This document shows positions 19,081 to 28,411 of a DNA stretch of 64,000 nt, piece by piece; the first letter of the stretch is position 1, and each line of letters opens with the position of its first letter. Under the pieces are notes generated by a model. That model did not search any database and was not told where the DNA came from. It saw nothing but the letters and a program-made list of their open reading frames with translations. Source of the stretch: an uncultured Prevotellaceae bacterium (GTDB taxonomy: Bacteria > Bacteroidota > Bacteroidia > Bacteroidales > Bacteroidaceae); contig CACZBS010000011.1 in assembly GCA_902779455.1 (NCBI GenBank), forward strand, positions 113,177 to 177,176, written 5' to 3'. The position numbers and the translations under genes were made by a program.

Positions 19081-20748
19081 ATGAGAAAATCTTTAGCTTT
19101 AACCATCATGGCCTCGCTGTTAGCTCTGTCGCCCGTCTGCGCACAGACCGAGGAAGAGGACGTCAACGTCATCACCGAGCAGCCCGCAGGCAAGCTCGTC
19201 GAGAACATGCTGCTCACCTATCGCGGCTACAACTGCCTGGGCTCGCCCCTCTATGAGATCCAGAGCGCAGGCATCGCCAACATCGTCGAAGGCGACGACG
19301 GCAACATCTACATCAACAACCTCTTCGACTATGAGGTCTTCGCCAAGAGCTGGGTCAAGGCCACCCGCGGCGAGGGTGACACCATCATTATCAAGCGCCA
19401 GCTGGTGCACACCAACCTCTACAACGGCGAACTGGAGAAGCTCTGGATCACGAAGTACAGGACGTGGACCGAGGACCAGGTGAACGAGCGGACCGGCAAG
19501 ACGCAGACCGTCGTGAAGTATGAGCAGACCTACGACGACATCAAGATGATCTACAAGGACGGCGTGCTCTCGAGCACGGACGAATATAACCGCGGACTGA
19601 CGGACAACGCCATGTCGCCCTACGGCATCGGCTGCGCCTACTACAGCCAGGGCAGCTTCTACAAGGACCTGTTCGTCATGTGGAATGTCAACGTGAGCCC
19701 CCTGAACGCCACCATCGCCCAGCCCGCCGCCTATGACAAGGCCGACTGCTATCAGATGACGTTCTATCAGGGCACCTCGAACTATGTGGACTTCATCGAC
19801 GCCGTCCGCCAGGGCGACAAGATCTATCTGAAACTGTTCGACGCACTCGACGGATGGGTCGTCGGCACCGTCGACGGCGACAAGGTGACCATCGCCTCTA
19901 ATCAGTATCTGGGCCACTACCGGACCACCGCCAACCACGGCAACAACTTCCACATGTTCTGTCACGTCGGTCAGGCTCGCCTCGAGTCGGGCACCGACGA
20001 ATGGGACGTCGCTGACCAGATTGAGCTGAGCTACGACCCCGAGACACGCGCCATCACGGCCAAGGACAACGACTTCATCTCCATCGACGGCGCACCTGAC
20101 CACGTCTACTACCTCACCTACTTCAAGACGCCCAGCCTGACCATCTTCGAGGACGTGGCCGCCACCCCGATGGATCCGCAGTTCCTGACCTATGCCGACG
20201 AGTTCGAGAGCTCGGGCTCCTGCAACTTCGGATTCATGCTGCCCACCTATTCCAACGTTGGCGGCAGCATCAACCCCAAGAAGATGTACTACAACGTCTT
20301 CCTCGACTACGACACCACGCCTTTCGAACTCGATCCCGAGGACTATGAGGTCGACGAGCCCGTCACCGACATCTACTACTATGCCGACATCAAGGACCAC
20401 GACGGCCGCCAGTTTGCCGGCTACATGGACGTCTGGGGCAACAAGGTCCACATCATGCGCTATGGCTTCCAGCCCAGCGAGAGCGTCGGCGTCTGCACCG
20501 TCTACCTGGGTGGCGGCGAGCGTTGCTGCTCGCAGATTCTGTGGTACGACGTGAACACGAAGGCAACGTCTTACCAGTCGCTTGACGTCGAGACCGGCAT
20601 CGACACCACCCTCGACACCAGCGTCTCCAGCGTGCGCTATCACGACATCAGCGGCCGCGAGGTGACGCCGTCGACGAAGGGCCTCATTGTCAAGACCATC
20701 ACGCTGAACAACGGCAAGCAGCTCTCGCTGAAGTATATGAACAAGTAA
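19081..20748 (+). CDS. Secreted protein of unknown function (cluster protein B)
   Basis: 555 residues, with signal peptide MRKSLALTIMASLLALSPVCAQ. Just after it comes VITEQPAGKL, a motif shared with the paralogue at 22788 (IITEQPAGTL). The middle is rich in Asp/Tyr/Gly with beta-propeller-like spacing (DGNIYINNLFDYEVFAKSWV, DKIYLKLFDALDGWVVGTVD). The C-terminus (VRYHDISGREVTPSTKGLIV) is a sorting-type domain. I recognise no enzyme motif. Likely in one transcript with the upstream A gene; a hairpin terminator follows at 20799-20832. Confidence 0.75.
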   Translation: MRKSLALTIMASLLALSPVCAQTEEEDVNVITEQPAGKLVENMLLTYRGYNCLGSPLYEIQSAGIANIVEGDDGNIYINNLFDYEVFAKSWVKATRGEGDTIIIKRQLVHTNLYNGELEKLWITKYRTWTEDQVNERTGKTQTVVKYEQTYDDIKMIYKDGVLSSTDEYNRGLTDNAMSPYGIGCAYYSQGSFYKDLFVMWNVNVSPLNATIAQPAAYDKADCYQMTFYQGTSNYVDFIDAVRQGDKIYLKLFDALDGWVVGTVDGDKVTIASNQYLGHYRTTANHGNNFHMFCHVGQARLESGTDEWDVADQIELSYDPETRAITAKDNDFISIDGAPDHVYYLTYFKTPSLTIFEDVAATPMDPQFLTYADEFESSGSCNFGFMLPTYSNVGGSINPKKMYYNVFLDYDTTPFELDPEDYEVDEPVTDIYYYADIKDHDGRQFAGYMDVWGNKVHIMRYGFQPSESVGVCTVYLGGGERCCSQILWYDVNTKATSYQSLDVETGIDTTLDTSVSSVRYHDISGREVTPSTKGLIVKTITLNNGKQLSLKYMNK

Positions 20749-20760
20749 GATTCGCTCCCC

Positions 20761-20840
20761 GGACACGCTGCCGGCGTGTCCTGCACACACAAACACACGT
20801 GGCACGGTTGTCTCTGCTGACAGCCGTGCCACATTTCTTT
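20761..20840 (+). terminator. Double hairpin terminator after protein B gene
   Basis: GGACACGC-TGCCG-GCGTGTCC at 20761-20781. Then GTGGCACGGTTGTC pairs with GACAGCCGTGCCAC (20799-20832, 13 of 14 bases), followed by ATTTCTTTCC. Confidence 0.7.
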
Positions 20841-20940
20841 CCCGCCGCCTCCGCCAAAAATGTTAAAACTCGCAAATAATTACGTGGCAGGCGCCTCGGT
20901 GTCGCAAATAATTCCTACCTTTGTGCGTTAACGTAAAAAG

Positions 20941-22641
20941 ATGATGATGAGGAAGATGTCGTTCTGTGCCCTGTGCCTCGGCGTGTGCACCCTGCTGCTC
21001 GGTGCACCGGCCCTCTCGTCGGCCCAGCAAGGCCGGAGGGACGTCGTCGTCAGTCTGGCCGAGCGCCTCAGGACGATGCCGGGCAGCGAGCTGATCGACC
21101 TCGGACTCCACTATATCAACGACTTGTCCGAGCCCGACAGCGCCATGCTCTGCTTCACGGCCGCCGCCAACAGGCGCTTCCTGCCGCATCCGGACAGTGC
21201 CGACGTGGCCACGTTCGTCAACGGACTGAACCTGATGGGCCTGGCCTACAAGGACTTCTACGGCGACTATCAGAAGTCGTTCGCCGCCCTGCTGCAGGCC
21301 GAGCAGGAGGCTGAGCGCCACGGCTGCACGCACATCCTGCCTAAGATTCACAACAACCTGGCCGCCATCGACAACCTGAATACGATTGTCGACCACAGCG
21401 ATGCGAGCATCATGAGGGTGGTGAACATGTATAAGAAGGCGTACTATGAAGCCCGCCAGATGGAGCTTGCCGACTGGCTGCCCGTCGTGTGCAGCAACAT
21501 GGCTGTGACGGCCATGAGCATCAACGCCGTCGACAGCGTGAAGGCCGAGCTGCAGTCGTTTCTCGGCATGAAGCCGCAGGACGCCGCGCAGACCCACCGC
21601 CGGCTGCTCTGCCGGGGTGTGCTGGCCTATGGCGAGGGCCACTTCGACGACGCCCTGCAGCTGTTCCGCCAGTCGTGCGACAGCGTGCGTGGCGAGAACA
21701 CGAAGACGACGTCCACCCACCTCATCTCGGCCCACAACATGATGGTGCAGCTGCTGCTCTCCATCGGCCGTGAGCGCGAGGCGCTGGCGGAGGCCGACAG
21801 CCTGATAGCCATCGCCCGGACGTTCGGCAACAACGTGGGGCTGCTCGACATCTACGAGATGCTCTACAACCACTTCTCGGCCAAGGGCGACGAGGCCGCG
21901 GCCACCCGCTACGAGCTGCTCTATCTGCGCCAGAAGGACATCATCATGAACCAGTGTAAGCTGGCTGACATCGGGCAGATACGCTTCCTGAACGACATTG
22001 AGCAGATGAGCCAGGAGGCGCGCGACCTGGCCCGCCGCCATGCCCTGCAGACCAATGTGCTCTATGCCGTCGTGGCCTTCCTGCTGGTCATCGTCTGCAT
22101 GCTGCTCCTGCTCTTCAGGCAGTATCGGCAGCTGAAGGCCAAGAACCGCCAGCTCTATCAGAACAGCCTCGACGAGCTGGCCCGCCATGAGGAAGAGGTG
22201 CGCCAGCGTGAGGCAGACATGCAGCGGCAGGCTGCGCCGCCACAGCCGCGGGCGAAGTATCAGAACCACGTGATGGCCCCCGGCGAGCGTGAGGAGCTGC
22301 TCCACCGCATCTTCCTCGTCATGGAGCGCAGCGCCGACGTCTATGCCCCCTCGTTCTCGCTGCAGCGGCTGGCCGAGCTCGTCGGCGAGAACCCCAACTA
22401 CGTCTCGCAGGTCATCAATGAGCACTACGGGCGCAACTTCAACGCCCTGCTCAGCGAGTATCGCGTGAAGGAGGCCTGCCGCCGCATCAACGATGAGGCT
22501 GCCTATGGCCACATGACCCTCGAGGGCATCGCCCTGAGCGTAGGCATCAAGTCGCGCACCAACTTCTCGGTCGTCTTCAAGCAGCAGACAGGGCTCACCC
22601 CCTCGGAGTACATGCGCCTGGCCCGACAGCGTCAGGCGTGA
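20941..22641 (+). CDS. Membrane-bound TPR-AraC hybrid transcriptional regulator
   Basis: 566 residues. Signal-like N-terminus (CALCLGVCTLLLGAPALSSA), then an extracytoplasmic region of about 340 residues with TPR-like helical pairs (SAMLCFTAAANRR, GLAYKDFYGDYQKSFAALLQ, LLCRGVLAYGEGHFDDALQL). A membrane helix at about 372-391 (VLYAVVAFLLVIVCMLLLLF) is followed by a coiled coil. The C-terminal AraC/HTH_18 domain (about 465-560) contains SLQRLAELVGENPNYVSQVI and TNFSVVFKQQTGLTPSEYMR. The topology suggests an outside signal sensed by the TPR part that controls DNA binding inside. It lies at the centre of the paralogous A-B / B'-A' pairs and is a good candidate regulator of them. TACCTTTG at 20916-20923 is a likely promoter box. 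Confidence 0.87.
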   Translation: MMMRKMSFCALCLGVCTLLLGAPALSSAQQGRRDVVVSLAERLRTMPGSELIDLGLHYINDLSEPDSAMLCFTAAANRRFLPHPDSADVATFVNGLNLMGLAYKDFYGDYQKSFAALLQAEQEAERHGCTHILPKIHNNLAAIDNLNTIVDHSDASIMRVVNMYKKAYYEARQMELADWLPVVCSNMAVTAMSINAVDSVKAELQSFLGMKPQDAAQTHRRLLCRGVLAYGEGHFDDALQLFRQSCDSVRGENTKTTSTHLISAHNMMVQLLLSIGREREALAEADSLIAIARTFGNNVGLLDIYEMLYNHFSAKGDEAAATRYELLYLRQKDIIMNQCKLADIGQIRFLNDIEQMSQEARDLARRHALQTNVLYAVVAFLLVIVCMLLLLFRQYRQLKAKNRQLYQNSLDELARHEEEVRQREADMQRQAAPPQPRAKYQNHVMAPGEREELLHRIFLVMERSADVYAPSFSLQRLAELVGENPNYVSQVINEHYGRNFNALLSEYRVKEACRRINDEAAYGHMTLEGIALSVGIKSRTNFSVVFKQQTGLTPSEYMRLARQRQA

Positions 22642-22716
22642 GCCGGCCGCCCGGCCTGCCGGATGTGTGTTTTTATGTATCAAGATATAAATTGATACAC
22701 GCTTTTCCGACTTTTT

Positions 22717-22748
22717 CTTGGCCGTTTCGTATTTTATTGCTATATTTG
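22717..22748 (+). promoter_or_regulatory. Promoter of B'-A' gene pair
   Basis: CTTG at 22717-22720, a 20-bp spacer and TATATTTG at 22741-22748, 39 bp before the ATG at 22788. A similar TATATTTG stands before gene A at 17034. Confidence 0.5.
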
Positions 22749-22787
22749 CCTTCAGAAATTTATGTTCCATCAAAATTATAAAGGTTT

Positions 22788-24524
22788 ATGAAAAGATTCT
22801 ATCTCATGATGATGTTTGCCGCCATGGCAACAATGGGTTATTCGCAGACGGCGGATCAGGCAGTGAAACGGGCTGACCTGACCAGCGTCCCCTCGGACCA
22901 CTTCGTGCCGTCCAAGGTCATCAGCAAGACGCCGTCGGCCGACGAGATCATCACCGAGCAGCCCGCCGGCACGCTGAAGCGCTACCTCCGCACGGGACGC
23001 TACATGATGGGCAGCGGCGGACAGGTCTTCGAGTACGACCAGAGCGGACGCGTGGCCAAGGTCGTCTTCGGCGACAACGGCAAGGACGTGTGGTTCCTCA
23101 TGCCGCTCTCGACGCTGACCTATCCCGCATGGGTCCGCGGCACGCTGAGCGACGACGGCACGACGATCACCATTCCCGCAGGCCAGCAGGTGGTCTACGA
23201 CGTCACCAAGCCCAACCCCGCCACAGGCTATGCGGGCGGCGTGGAGTATGCCTTCCGCCTGCATCTGCTCGAGCTGCAGGACAACGGCTACGGCGGCTAT
23301 ACCTATAACATTGCCGAGGGCGACCCCGACATCGTATGGACCGTCGACGCCGCGACGGGCGAGCTGCGGCTGACGTGCACCGACGTCGATGCCTACAACA
23401 TCATGGGCATCATCTACGACACGCCGGACGACCCCGCCTCTGACGGACAGTGGAACGGATATGCCGACTATGCCACGGTCTACGTCCCCTTCTCGGACGA
23501 GCCTGTCGACGTGCCTGCCGGCCTGACGACCGAGCCCTTCGGCATGAACTACGAATACAACGACGGCTACAACCAGGTGCAGATCCTGGGCAGGATGGTC
23601 GACGTGGCCTTCGATGGCGACGACGTCTACATGACCCACTTCTCGAAAGCCTATCCCGAGACGTGGATCAAGGGTAAGATCGACGGCGACAAGATCCGCT
23701 TCCCCCGCCAGCTGATGCTCGTCTCCAACCTCGACGACCCCGTCTATTTCAATGCCTTCGACATGACCATGATCGAGCAGCCCTGGGGCACGCAGATAGA
23801 GAAGACGCTGAGCTACGACGACGTCGTGTTCAAGTTTGACGCCGAGAAGCGCACCTTCTCGACCGACATGAACTGCAACGTCAACCCGTCGGCCATCCGC
23901 TTCTCCGGCCAGGAGATGTTCGAGCGCCCGTCGTTCTCGCCTTACTACGACGTGGCCGCCACGCCGGCTGATCCCGGCATCATCCGCAAGAGCGGATTCA
24001 ATGGCTCGAAGGGCTACTGGTGCTATGCTCACATCCGCGTCCCGCCGAAGGACGTCGACGGCAACTTCATTGACCCGGCCAAGCTGTCGTTCTGCTTCTA
24101 CACCTCAGAGGATGAGGTCTACCACTTCGTCCGCGACAACTACATTCGCACTACTGCCACCGACGGCTGGGACTATGATCCGGCATGGGAAGACGGCTTG
24201 TCCGAGATTCCCTATACCTGGACTGACGCTGCCAGCGACTTCAGCTACGAGCGCGTCAACTTCTACTATGGCCAGCTCGATCGCCTCGGCCTGCAGAGCA
24301 TCTACCGCGGCGGTGGCGAGGAGCGCCGCTCCAACATCTTCTTCTATGGCGAGGGCATCTACAACGTCGGCATCAGCGATGTCGCTGAGCAGCCCGCCGC
24401 CGTCAGCACCAGCCTCTACGACCTGTCGGGCCGCCGCCTCGACTCGCCCGCCCGCGGCATCACCCTGATGTCGGTCCGTCGTGCCGACGGCAGCGTCGTC
24501 ACCCGCAAGGTCATTTCAAAATAA
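22788..24524 (+). CDS. Secreted protein of unknown function (cluster protein B')
   Basis: 578 residues with signal peptide MKRFYLMMMFAAMATMGYSQ. IITEQPAGTL at about residue 60 matches protein B. Asp/Gly/Tyr-rich beta-type repeats follow (VFEYDQSGRVAKVVFGDNGK, DVAFDGDDVYMTHFSKAYPE), then SLYDLSGRRLDSPARGITLM as C-terminal sorting-type domain. YDVAATPADPGII matches EDVAATPMDPQFL in protein B, supporting common origin. No catalytic motif recognised. It is followed by A' at 24695, so the order is reversed relative to the A-B pair. Confidence 0.75.
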   Translation: MKRFYLMMMFAAMATMGYSQTADQAVKRADLTSVPSDHFVPSKVISKTPSADEIITEQPAGTLKRYLRTGRYMMGSGGQVFEYDQSGRVAKVVFGDNGKDVWFLMPLSTLTYPAWVRGTLSDDGTTITIPAGQQVVYDVTKPNPATGYAGGVEYAFRLHLLELQDNGYGGYTYNIAEGDPDIVWTVDAATGELRLTCTDVDAYNIMGIIYDTPDDPASDGQWNGYADYATVYVPFSDEPVDVPAGLTTEPFGMNYEYNDGYNQVQILGRMVDVAFDGDDVYMTHFSKAYPETWIKGKIDGDKIRFPRQLMLVSNLDDPVYFNAFDMTMIEQPWGTQIEKTLSYDDVVFKFDAEKRTFSTDMNCNVNPSAIRFSGQEMFERPSFSPYYDVAATPADPGIIRKSGFNGSKGYWCYAHIRVPPKDVDGNFIDPAKLSFCFYTSEDEVYHFVRDNYIRTTATDGWDYDPAWEDGLSEIPYTWTDAASDFSYERVNFYYGQLDRLGLQSIYRGGGEERRSNIFFYGEGIYNVGISDVAEQPAAVSTSLYDLSGRRLDSPARGITLMSVRRADGSVVTRKVISK

Positions 24525-24535
24525 TAATATCCAAG

Positions 24536-24685
24536 GAGTGTGGGAGTCTGGGAGTCTAGGAGTCTAGGAGTTTAGACGATAGTCTTGAGCCATGTTTGAA
24601 GGCTGTAAGCTATCGTCTAAACTCCTAAACTCCCAAACTCCTAAACTCCCAAAGAAACTCCCATACACCCAAACTCCTCAAAAAA
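24536..24685. repeat. Inverted array of CTAAACTCC repeats between B' and A' genes
   Basis: The left part carries GGAGTCTAGGAGTTTAGACGATAG, written as its complement units. The right part has CTATCGTCTAAACTCCTAAAC and CCCAAACTCC units, so the RNA could fold into a stem of about 25 bp with an internal ~35-base loop. It matches the array at 18963 in sequence. Confidence 0.75.
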
Positions 24686-24694
24686 TCTGTTAGT

Positions 24695-26605
24695 ATGTTA
24701 CATCTTTTTAGCAAGACAATGCTGCTCGCCGCCGGGCTCCTCTTTGGGGGAGCCCTTGCGGCTTTAGCCTCACCGCAGTCAGCCGACAACGACGGCGAGA
24801 TGATCTATACCTATGGCGACCGCGACGAATACTACGGCACGGGCGAAGTGGGCATCTACGAGGTGGCCATCCGCCTCAACAATCCCGAACTCGTCGGGGC
24901 AAAGGTGTGCGGACTGCGCATTCCCATGCGCTCCTCGCAGGGCATCTCAGGCCTGCGGGGATGGCTCACCCGCGAACTGAAGCTCGCCACCGTCGACGGG
25001 CGCCGCATCACCCAGCCCGACGTCGCCTCGGTCGACGTGCAGCCTAAGTCGGGCTTCATCGAAGTGCGCTTCGATGAGCCCTGCGAGCTGACGGCCGACG
25101 GGCTCTACGCCGGCTACTCGTTCTTCGTCGACGAGTCCAGCGAGGAGCTGCTCACGACCCAGCCCATCGCCGTGGCCCACGTCCGCGACAACGACGGCTT
25201 CTATATCCACACCTCGCGCACCTTCCGCCTATGGACCAACTTTGCCCAGTCCTACAGCTACTTCGGCTGTCTGGCCCTTCAGGTCATCCTCAGCGGAGGG
25301 CCCCTCGAGGCCGATGCCGCCCGCTGCGTCAGCACGCGGCCCTGCTATGCCGTCGTCGGCGAGCAGCCGGTGGTGGAGCTGACCGTGGCCAACCGCGGCA
25401 CACGTGGCATCGAGTCCCTCCAGTTCAGCTATGAGTTTAATGGTGCAAAGGGTCAGGCCGACGTCAAGCTGCCCGTAGCCGTACCGGCCGTCTTCGACCG
25501 CCAGGAGACCGTGACCTTCGCCCTGCCCGCCGTCGACAGCGAAGGCACGTCGGAGGTGCACTATCAGCTGACGGGCGTCAACGGACAGCCCAACGCCGAG
25601 ACCACCGGCACCGACGGCCAGACCACCGTCGCCGTCTTCGCCTCGCTGCCCCGCCATCGCGCCATCCTCGAGGAGTACACCGGACTGTGGTGCGCCTACT
25701 GTCCCCGCGGCGCCGTGGGCCTGGAGGAGATGAAGCGTCGCCATCCCGACGACTTCATCGGTATCTCCTACCACGCCGGCCACCCCTCGATGGACTTCTC
25801 TACTTATGATTACGAGCCGCTGCAGTTCACCACCGACTTCCCCAACACGGTCGATCACTACCCGACGTCGTGGCTCGACCGCATGTTCGAGACCGACCCC
25901 TTCTGCGGCGTCAGCACCTATCGCACCTTCGGCATCGAGGAGCTGTGGCTCGAGCGCTGCAAGGCCTTCGCCCCGGCATGGGTCGACCTGGCCGTCACCC
26001 TGAGCGACGACCAGAAGGTCATCACGGCCGAGAGTACCCTCAACTTCGTCATCAATTTGTCTGACCACCCCTACCGTCTCTCCTACCTCCTCGTCGCCGA
26101 CAGCCTCTACGACGAGTCGTGGCTGCAGAACAATGCCTACACGGCCGACGCCGGATGGCCCGAATGTATGGATGAATACGTCGCCGGCGGACAGATGATG
26201 CACGTCGTCCACCGCGACATCTGCATCGCCCGATCCTCGCGCGACGGTCTGGAGGGCAGCCTGCCGGCCGACATCAAGGCCTTCGAGCCCGTCAGCCATA
26301 CGTGGCAGATACGCCTTGACGACGTCGTCAACAGCAGTGGCGAACCGATTGTGCAGGATGCCAGCAAGCTCCACGTCGTCGTCCTCCTCATCGACAGCAC
26401 GACGAACGAGATCGTCAACGCCCGACAGGCTCATCCCGGCGAGTCCACCGGCATCGCCCGTCTGGAGCACCGCCTGGCCGACGCCCCCGTCAGCTTCGAC
26501 CTCCTCGGCCGTCGCGTCGGCCAGTCCGCTCGCGGCCTCCGCTTCACCCGCTCCGCTGACGGCAAGGTCAGGAAGTACCTGTCCGCCCCTGGTTACAACA
26601 GGTGA
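24695..26605 (+). CDS. Secreted Omp28-related protein with thioredoxin-like CAYC motif (cluster protein A')
   Basis: 636 residues. Signal peptide (LLAAGLLFGGALAALASPQS), then an N-terminal region parallel to protein A (TYGDRDEYYGTGEVGIYEVA compared with NLGEGTHDWGTGDSRNETYN). ILEEYTGLWCAYCPRGAVGL places CAYC at Cys333/Cys336, followed by HPDDFIGISYHAGH. The C-terminus (SFDLLGRRVGQSARGLRFTR) is the sorting-type domain. The two A proteins share the whole plan but differ widely, so the duplication is old. No partner reductase is seen nearby. Last gene of the cluster; a type I repeat follows. Confidence 0.82.
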   Translation: MLHLFSKTMLLAAGLLFGGALAALASPQSADNDGEMIYTYGDRDEYYGTGEVGIYEVAIRLNNPELVGAKVCGLRIPMRSSQGISGLRGWLTRELKLATVDGRRITQPDVASVDVQPKSGFIEVRFDEPCELTADGLYAGYSFFVDESSEELLTTQPIAVAHVRDNDGFYIHTSRTFRLWTNFAQSYSYFGCLALQVILSGGPLEADAARCVSTRPCYAVVGEQPVVELTVANRGTRGIESLQFSYEFNGAKGQADVKLPVAVPAVFDRQETVTFALPAVDSEGTSEVHYQLTGVNGQPNAETTGTDGQTTVAVFASLPRHRAILEEYTGLWCAYCPRGAVGLEEMKRRHPDDFIGISYHAGHPSMDFSTYDYEPLQFTTDFPNTVDHYPTSWLDRMFETDPFCGVSTYRTFGIEELWLERCKAFAPAWVDLAVTLSDDQKVITAESTLNFVINLSDHPYRLSYLLVADSLYDESWLQNNAYTADAGWPECMDEYVAGGQMMHVVHRDICIARSSRDGLEGSLPADIKAFEPVSHTWQIRLDDVVNSSGEPIVQDASKLHVVVLLIDSTTNEIVNARQAHPGESTGIARLEHRLADAPVSFDLLGRRVGQSARGLRFTRSADGKVRKYLSAPGYNR

Positions 26606-26627
26606 AAAAGACTAAGGTAATATAAAG

Positions 26628-26787
26628 TTAGAGACCCCACCCCCAACCCCTCCCCTTGAGGGGAGGGGAGTAAGCCTCCCCCGACCCCTCCGAAGGAGGG
26701 GAGTTGGCTGGCGCACTGCCCGACGGGAATGACGGCGCAGCTGCTCCCCTCCCCTCAAGGGGAGGGGTTGGGGGTGGGGTCTCTAAC
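26628..26787. repeat. Long G/C inverted repeat, type I, copy 2
   Basis: GTTAGAGACCCCACCCCCAA at the left is mirrored by TTGGGGGTGGGGTCTCTAAC at the right, with the CTCCCCTTGAGGGGAGGGGA arms inside and a centre with CCTCCCCCGACCCCTCCG and GCTGGCGCACTGCCCGACGG. Confidence 0.88.
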
Positions 26788-26845
26788 TTCAATCCAGCGC
26801 CAGGAAAACCCAAAAATCCTATAACTTCAATCCAGCGCCAGGAAA
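26784..26845. repeat. Two tandem 38-bp repeats
   Basis: TAACTTCAATCCAGCGCCAG followed by GAAA occurs at 26784 and again at 26822. Confidence 0.7.
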
Positions 26846-26951
26846 GCAATAAAGTATCTAACTTTTTGTAGTGCCTCTGCGAGGCAGAAATCTGACAAAT
26901 CTATTCAAAATCTCTCAATCCCCCGCGTAACGGGAGACAGAATACTCTTGG

Positions 26952-27146
26952 TTTTGTAAAATAAACTGACATCCAAACGATTCGTTTTTCCAACGTCTTG
27001 ATTTTCAACCAAATAAAAATCCGTCAGAAATAAAGCGGCCCTTCTCAATCCGAGAAGTGCCGCTTTTCGATGCAAGAAGTGCCGCTTTTTGAACCGAGAA
27101 GCACCGCTTTTCTTCCCGCCGAATCCGTTTTGTCAATAAAAGTGAC
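26952..27146 (-). repeat. 196-bp intergenic element, copy C (reverse orientation)
   Basis: On the minus strand the left end is TGTCACTTTTATTGACAAAA and the right end TGTCAGTTTATTTTACAAAA, the cleanest example of the two similar termini. Three to four GAGAAGTGCCGCTTTTC-like units lie between. It is upstream of the endonuclease I gene. Confidence 0.85.
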
Positions 27147-27316
27147 ACTTGGCTGGGGCGGTTCAAATGTCACGCTAACTTTATATCAACGCACGAAAGT
27201 GATTATATTGCACTAAAAAACTTCTTTTTTATTACTTTTTCTCTCGCTTATTTCGTAACTCTGGCTTCGCCGAACTTACTTTTCGCTCGGAAAAAGAAAT
27301 AAAAAGTGCGTTTTTA

Positions 27317-27348
27317 TTTCTTTTTCTCTCGCTTATTTCGTAACTTTG
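27317..27348 (+). promoter_or_regulatory. Promoter of endonuclease I gene, with degenerate upstream duplicate
   Basis: TAACTTTG at 27341-27348 is preceded 20 bp upstream by TTTC. The block CTCTCGCTTATTTCGTAACT occurs here and also ~95 bp upstream at about 27241-27260, where the box reads TAACTCTG. The upstream copy sits in a hairpin (GTAACTCTGGC / GCCGAACTTAC). Confidence 0.55.
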
Positions 27349-27372
27349 TCCCCTGAAAATCAATTGACTGAC

Positions 27373-28356
27373 ATGAAGAAGCTATTACTGCTACTGCCAC
27401 TGATGTGCTTCGCGGCCGCGACGACGACCCGCGCACAAGGCCCCAACAACTCGGGCACCTACTACCGCAATGCCGACGGGAAGCAAGGCCAGGCCCTCAA
27501 GTCGGCCCTTTGCGGTATCATCAAGAGCCACACTAAGCGCTCCTACAAGGACCTCTGGACCGACTTCCGCACGACCGACAAGCGCTCCGACGGCAAGGTC
27601 TGGGACATGTATTCCGGCACGACCAACTACACATTCGGCACCGACCAGGCCGGCAGCTACTCGAAGGAGGGCGACGTCTACAACCGCGAGCACTCGCTGC
27701 CCAACAGCTGGTTCGGCGGCGACAAGCAGTCGGAGATGTACACCGACCTCTTCCACATGTACCCCACCGACGGCTACGTCAACGGGCGCCGCAGCAACTA
27801 TCCCTTCGGCGAGACCTCGCGCCCCACTTACACGTCCAACGGCGGCTTCTCTAAGCTCGGTCCCTCGTCCGTGAGCGGCTATTCGGGCACCGTCTTCGAG
27901 CCCAACGACGAGTATAAGGGCGACTTCGCCCGCACCTATTTCTACATGATCACGTGCTACGAGGACCAGATCTCCACGTGGGACAGCGACATGCTCGACG
28001 GCCGCAAGTATCCGGGCTTCACACAGTGGGCCTTGACCTTGCTCATGCGATGGTCTGAGCAGGACCCCGTCAGCGAGAAGGAGCTCCAGCGCAACCGCGC
28101 CGTCTACGGCATCCAGCACAACCGCAACCCCTTCATCGACTATCCCGGGCTGGAGCGACTCGTCTGGGGCGACATGAAGAACGTCAGCTTCAGCTACGAC
28201 GACTATCAGGGCCTGCTGCGCATCGACGGCGTCCGCACGGAGCCCGACGCCACTGACGACCGCACCTATAACACCAAGGGCCAGCGCGTCAGCACCGACC
28301 ACCCCGTCGCCCCCGGCCTCTACATCCGTCAGGGCCGCAAGTATATCGTGAAATGA
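27373..28356 (+). CDS. Secreted endonuclease I-family nuclease
   Basis: 327 residues from the ATG at 27373. Signal peptide MKKLLLLLPLMCFAAATTTR, then an endonuclease I (His-Me/beta-beta-alpha-metal) domain: VYNREHSLPNSWFGGD with the catalytic His in REHSLPNSW, then DLFHMYPTDGYVNGRRSNYP, GTVFEPNDEYKGDFART and HNRNPFIDYPGL. The family cuts DNA (and often RNA) without sequence specificity outside the cytoplasm, for nutrient scavenging or defence. The short C-terminal tail (YNTKGQRV...GLYIRQGRKYIVK) is the sorting-type end seen on other secreted proteins here. Followed 55 bp later by a methyltransferase gene, perhaps co-transcribed. Confidence 0.92.
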   Translation: MKKLLLLLPLMCFAAATTTRAQGPNNSGTYYRNADGKQGQALKSALCGIIKSHTKRSYKDLWTDFRTTDKRSDGKVWDMYSGTTNYTFGTDQAGSYSKEGDVYNREHSLPNSWFGGDKQSEMYTDLFHMYPTDGYVNGRRSNYPFGETSRPTYTSNGGFSKLGPSSVSGYSGTVFEPNDEYKGDFARTYFYMITCYEDQISTWDSDMLDGRKYPGFTQWALTLLMRWSEQDPVSEKELQRNRAVYGIQHNRNPFIDYPGLERLVWGDMKNVSFSYDDYQGLLRIDGVRTEPDATDDRTYNTKGQRVSTDHPVAPGLYIRQGRKYIVK

Positions 28357-28411
28357 GAATCTTTACTCCCGGGCCAAGGAGGGGAGTAATAATTATCCCA
28401 AGCGCCTCCCG

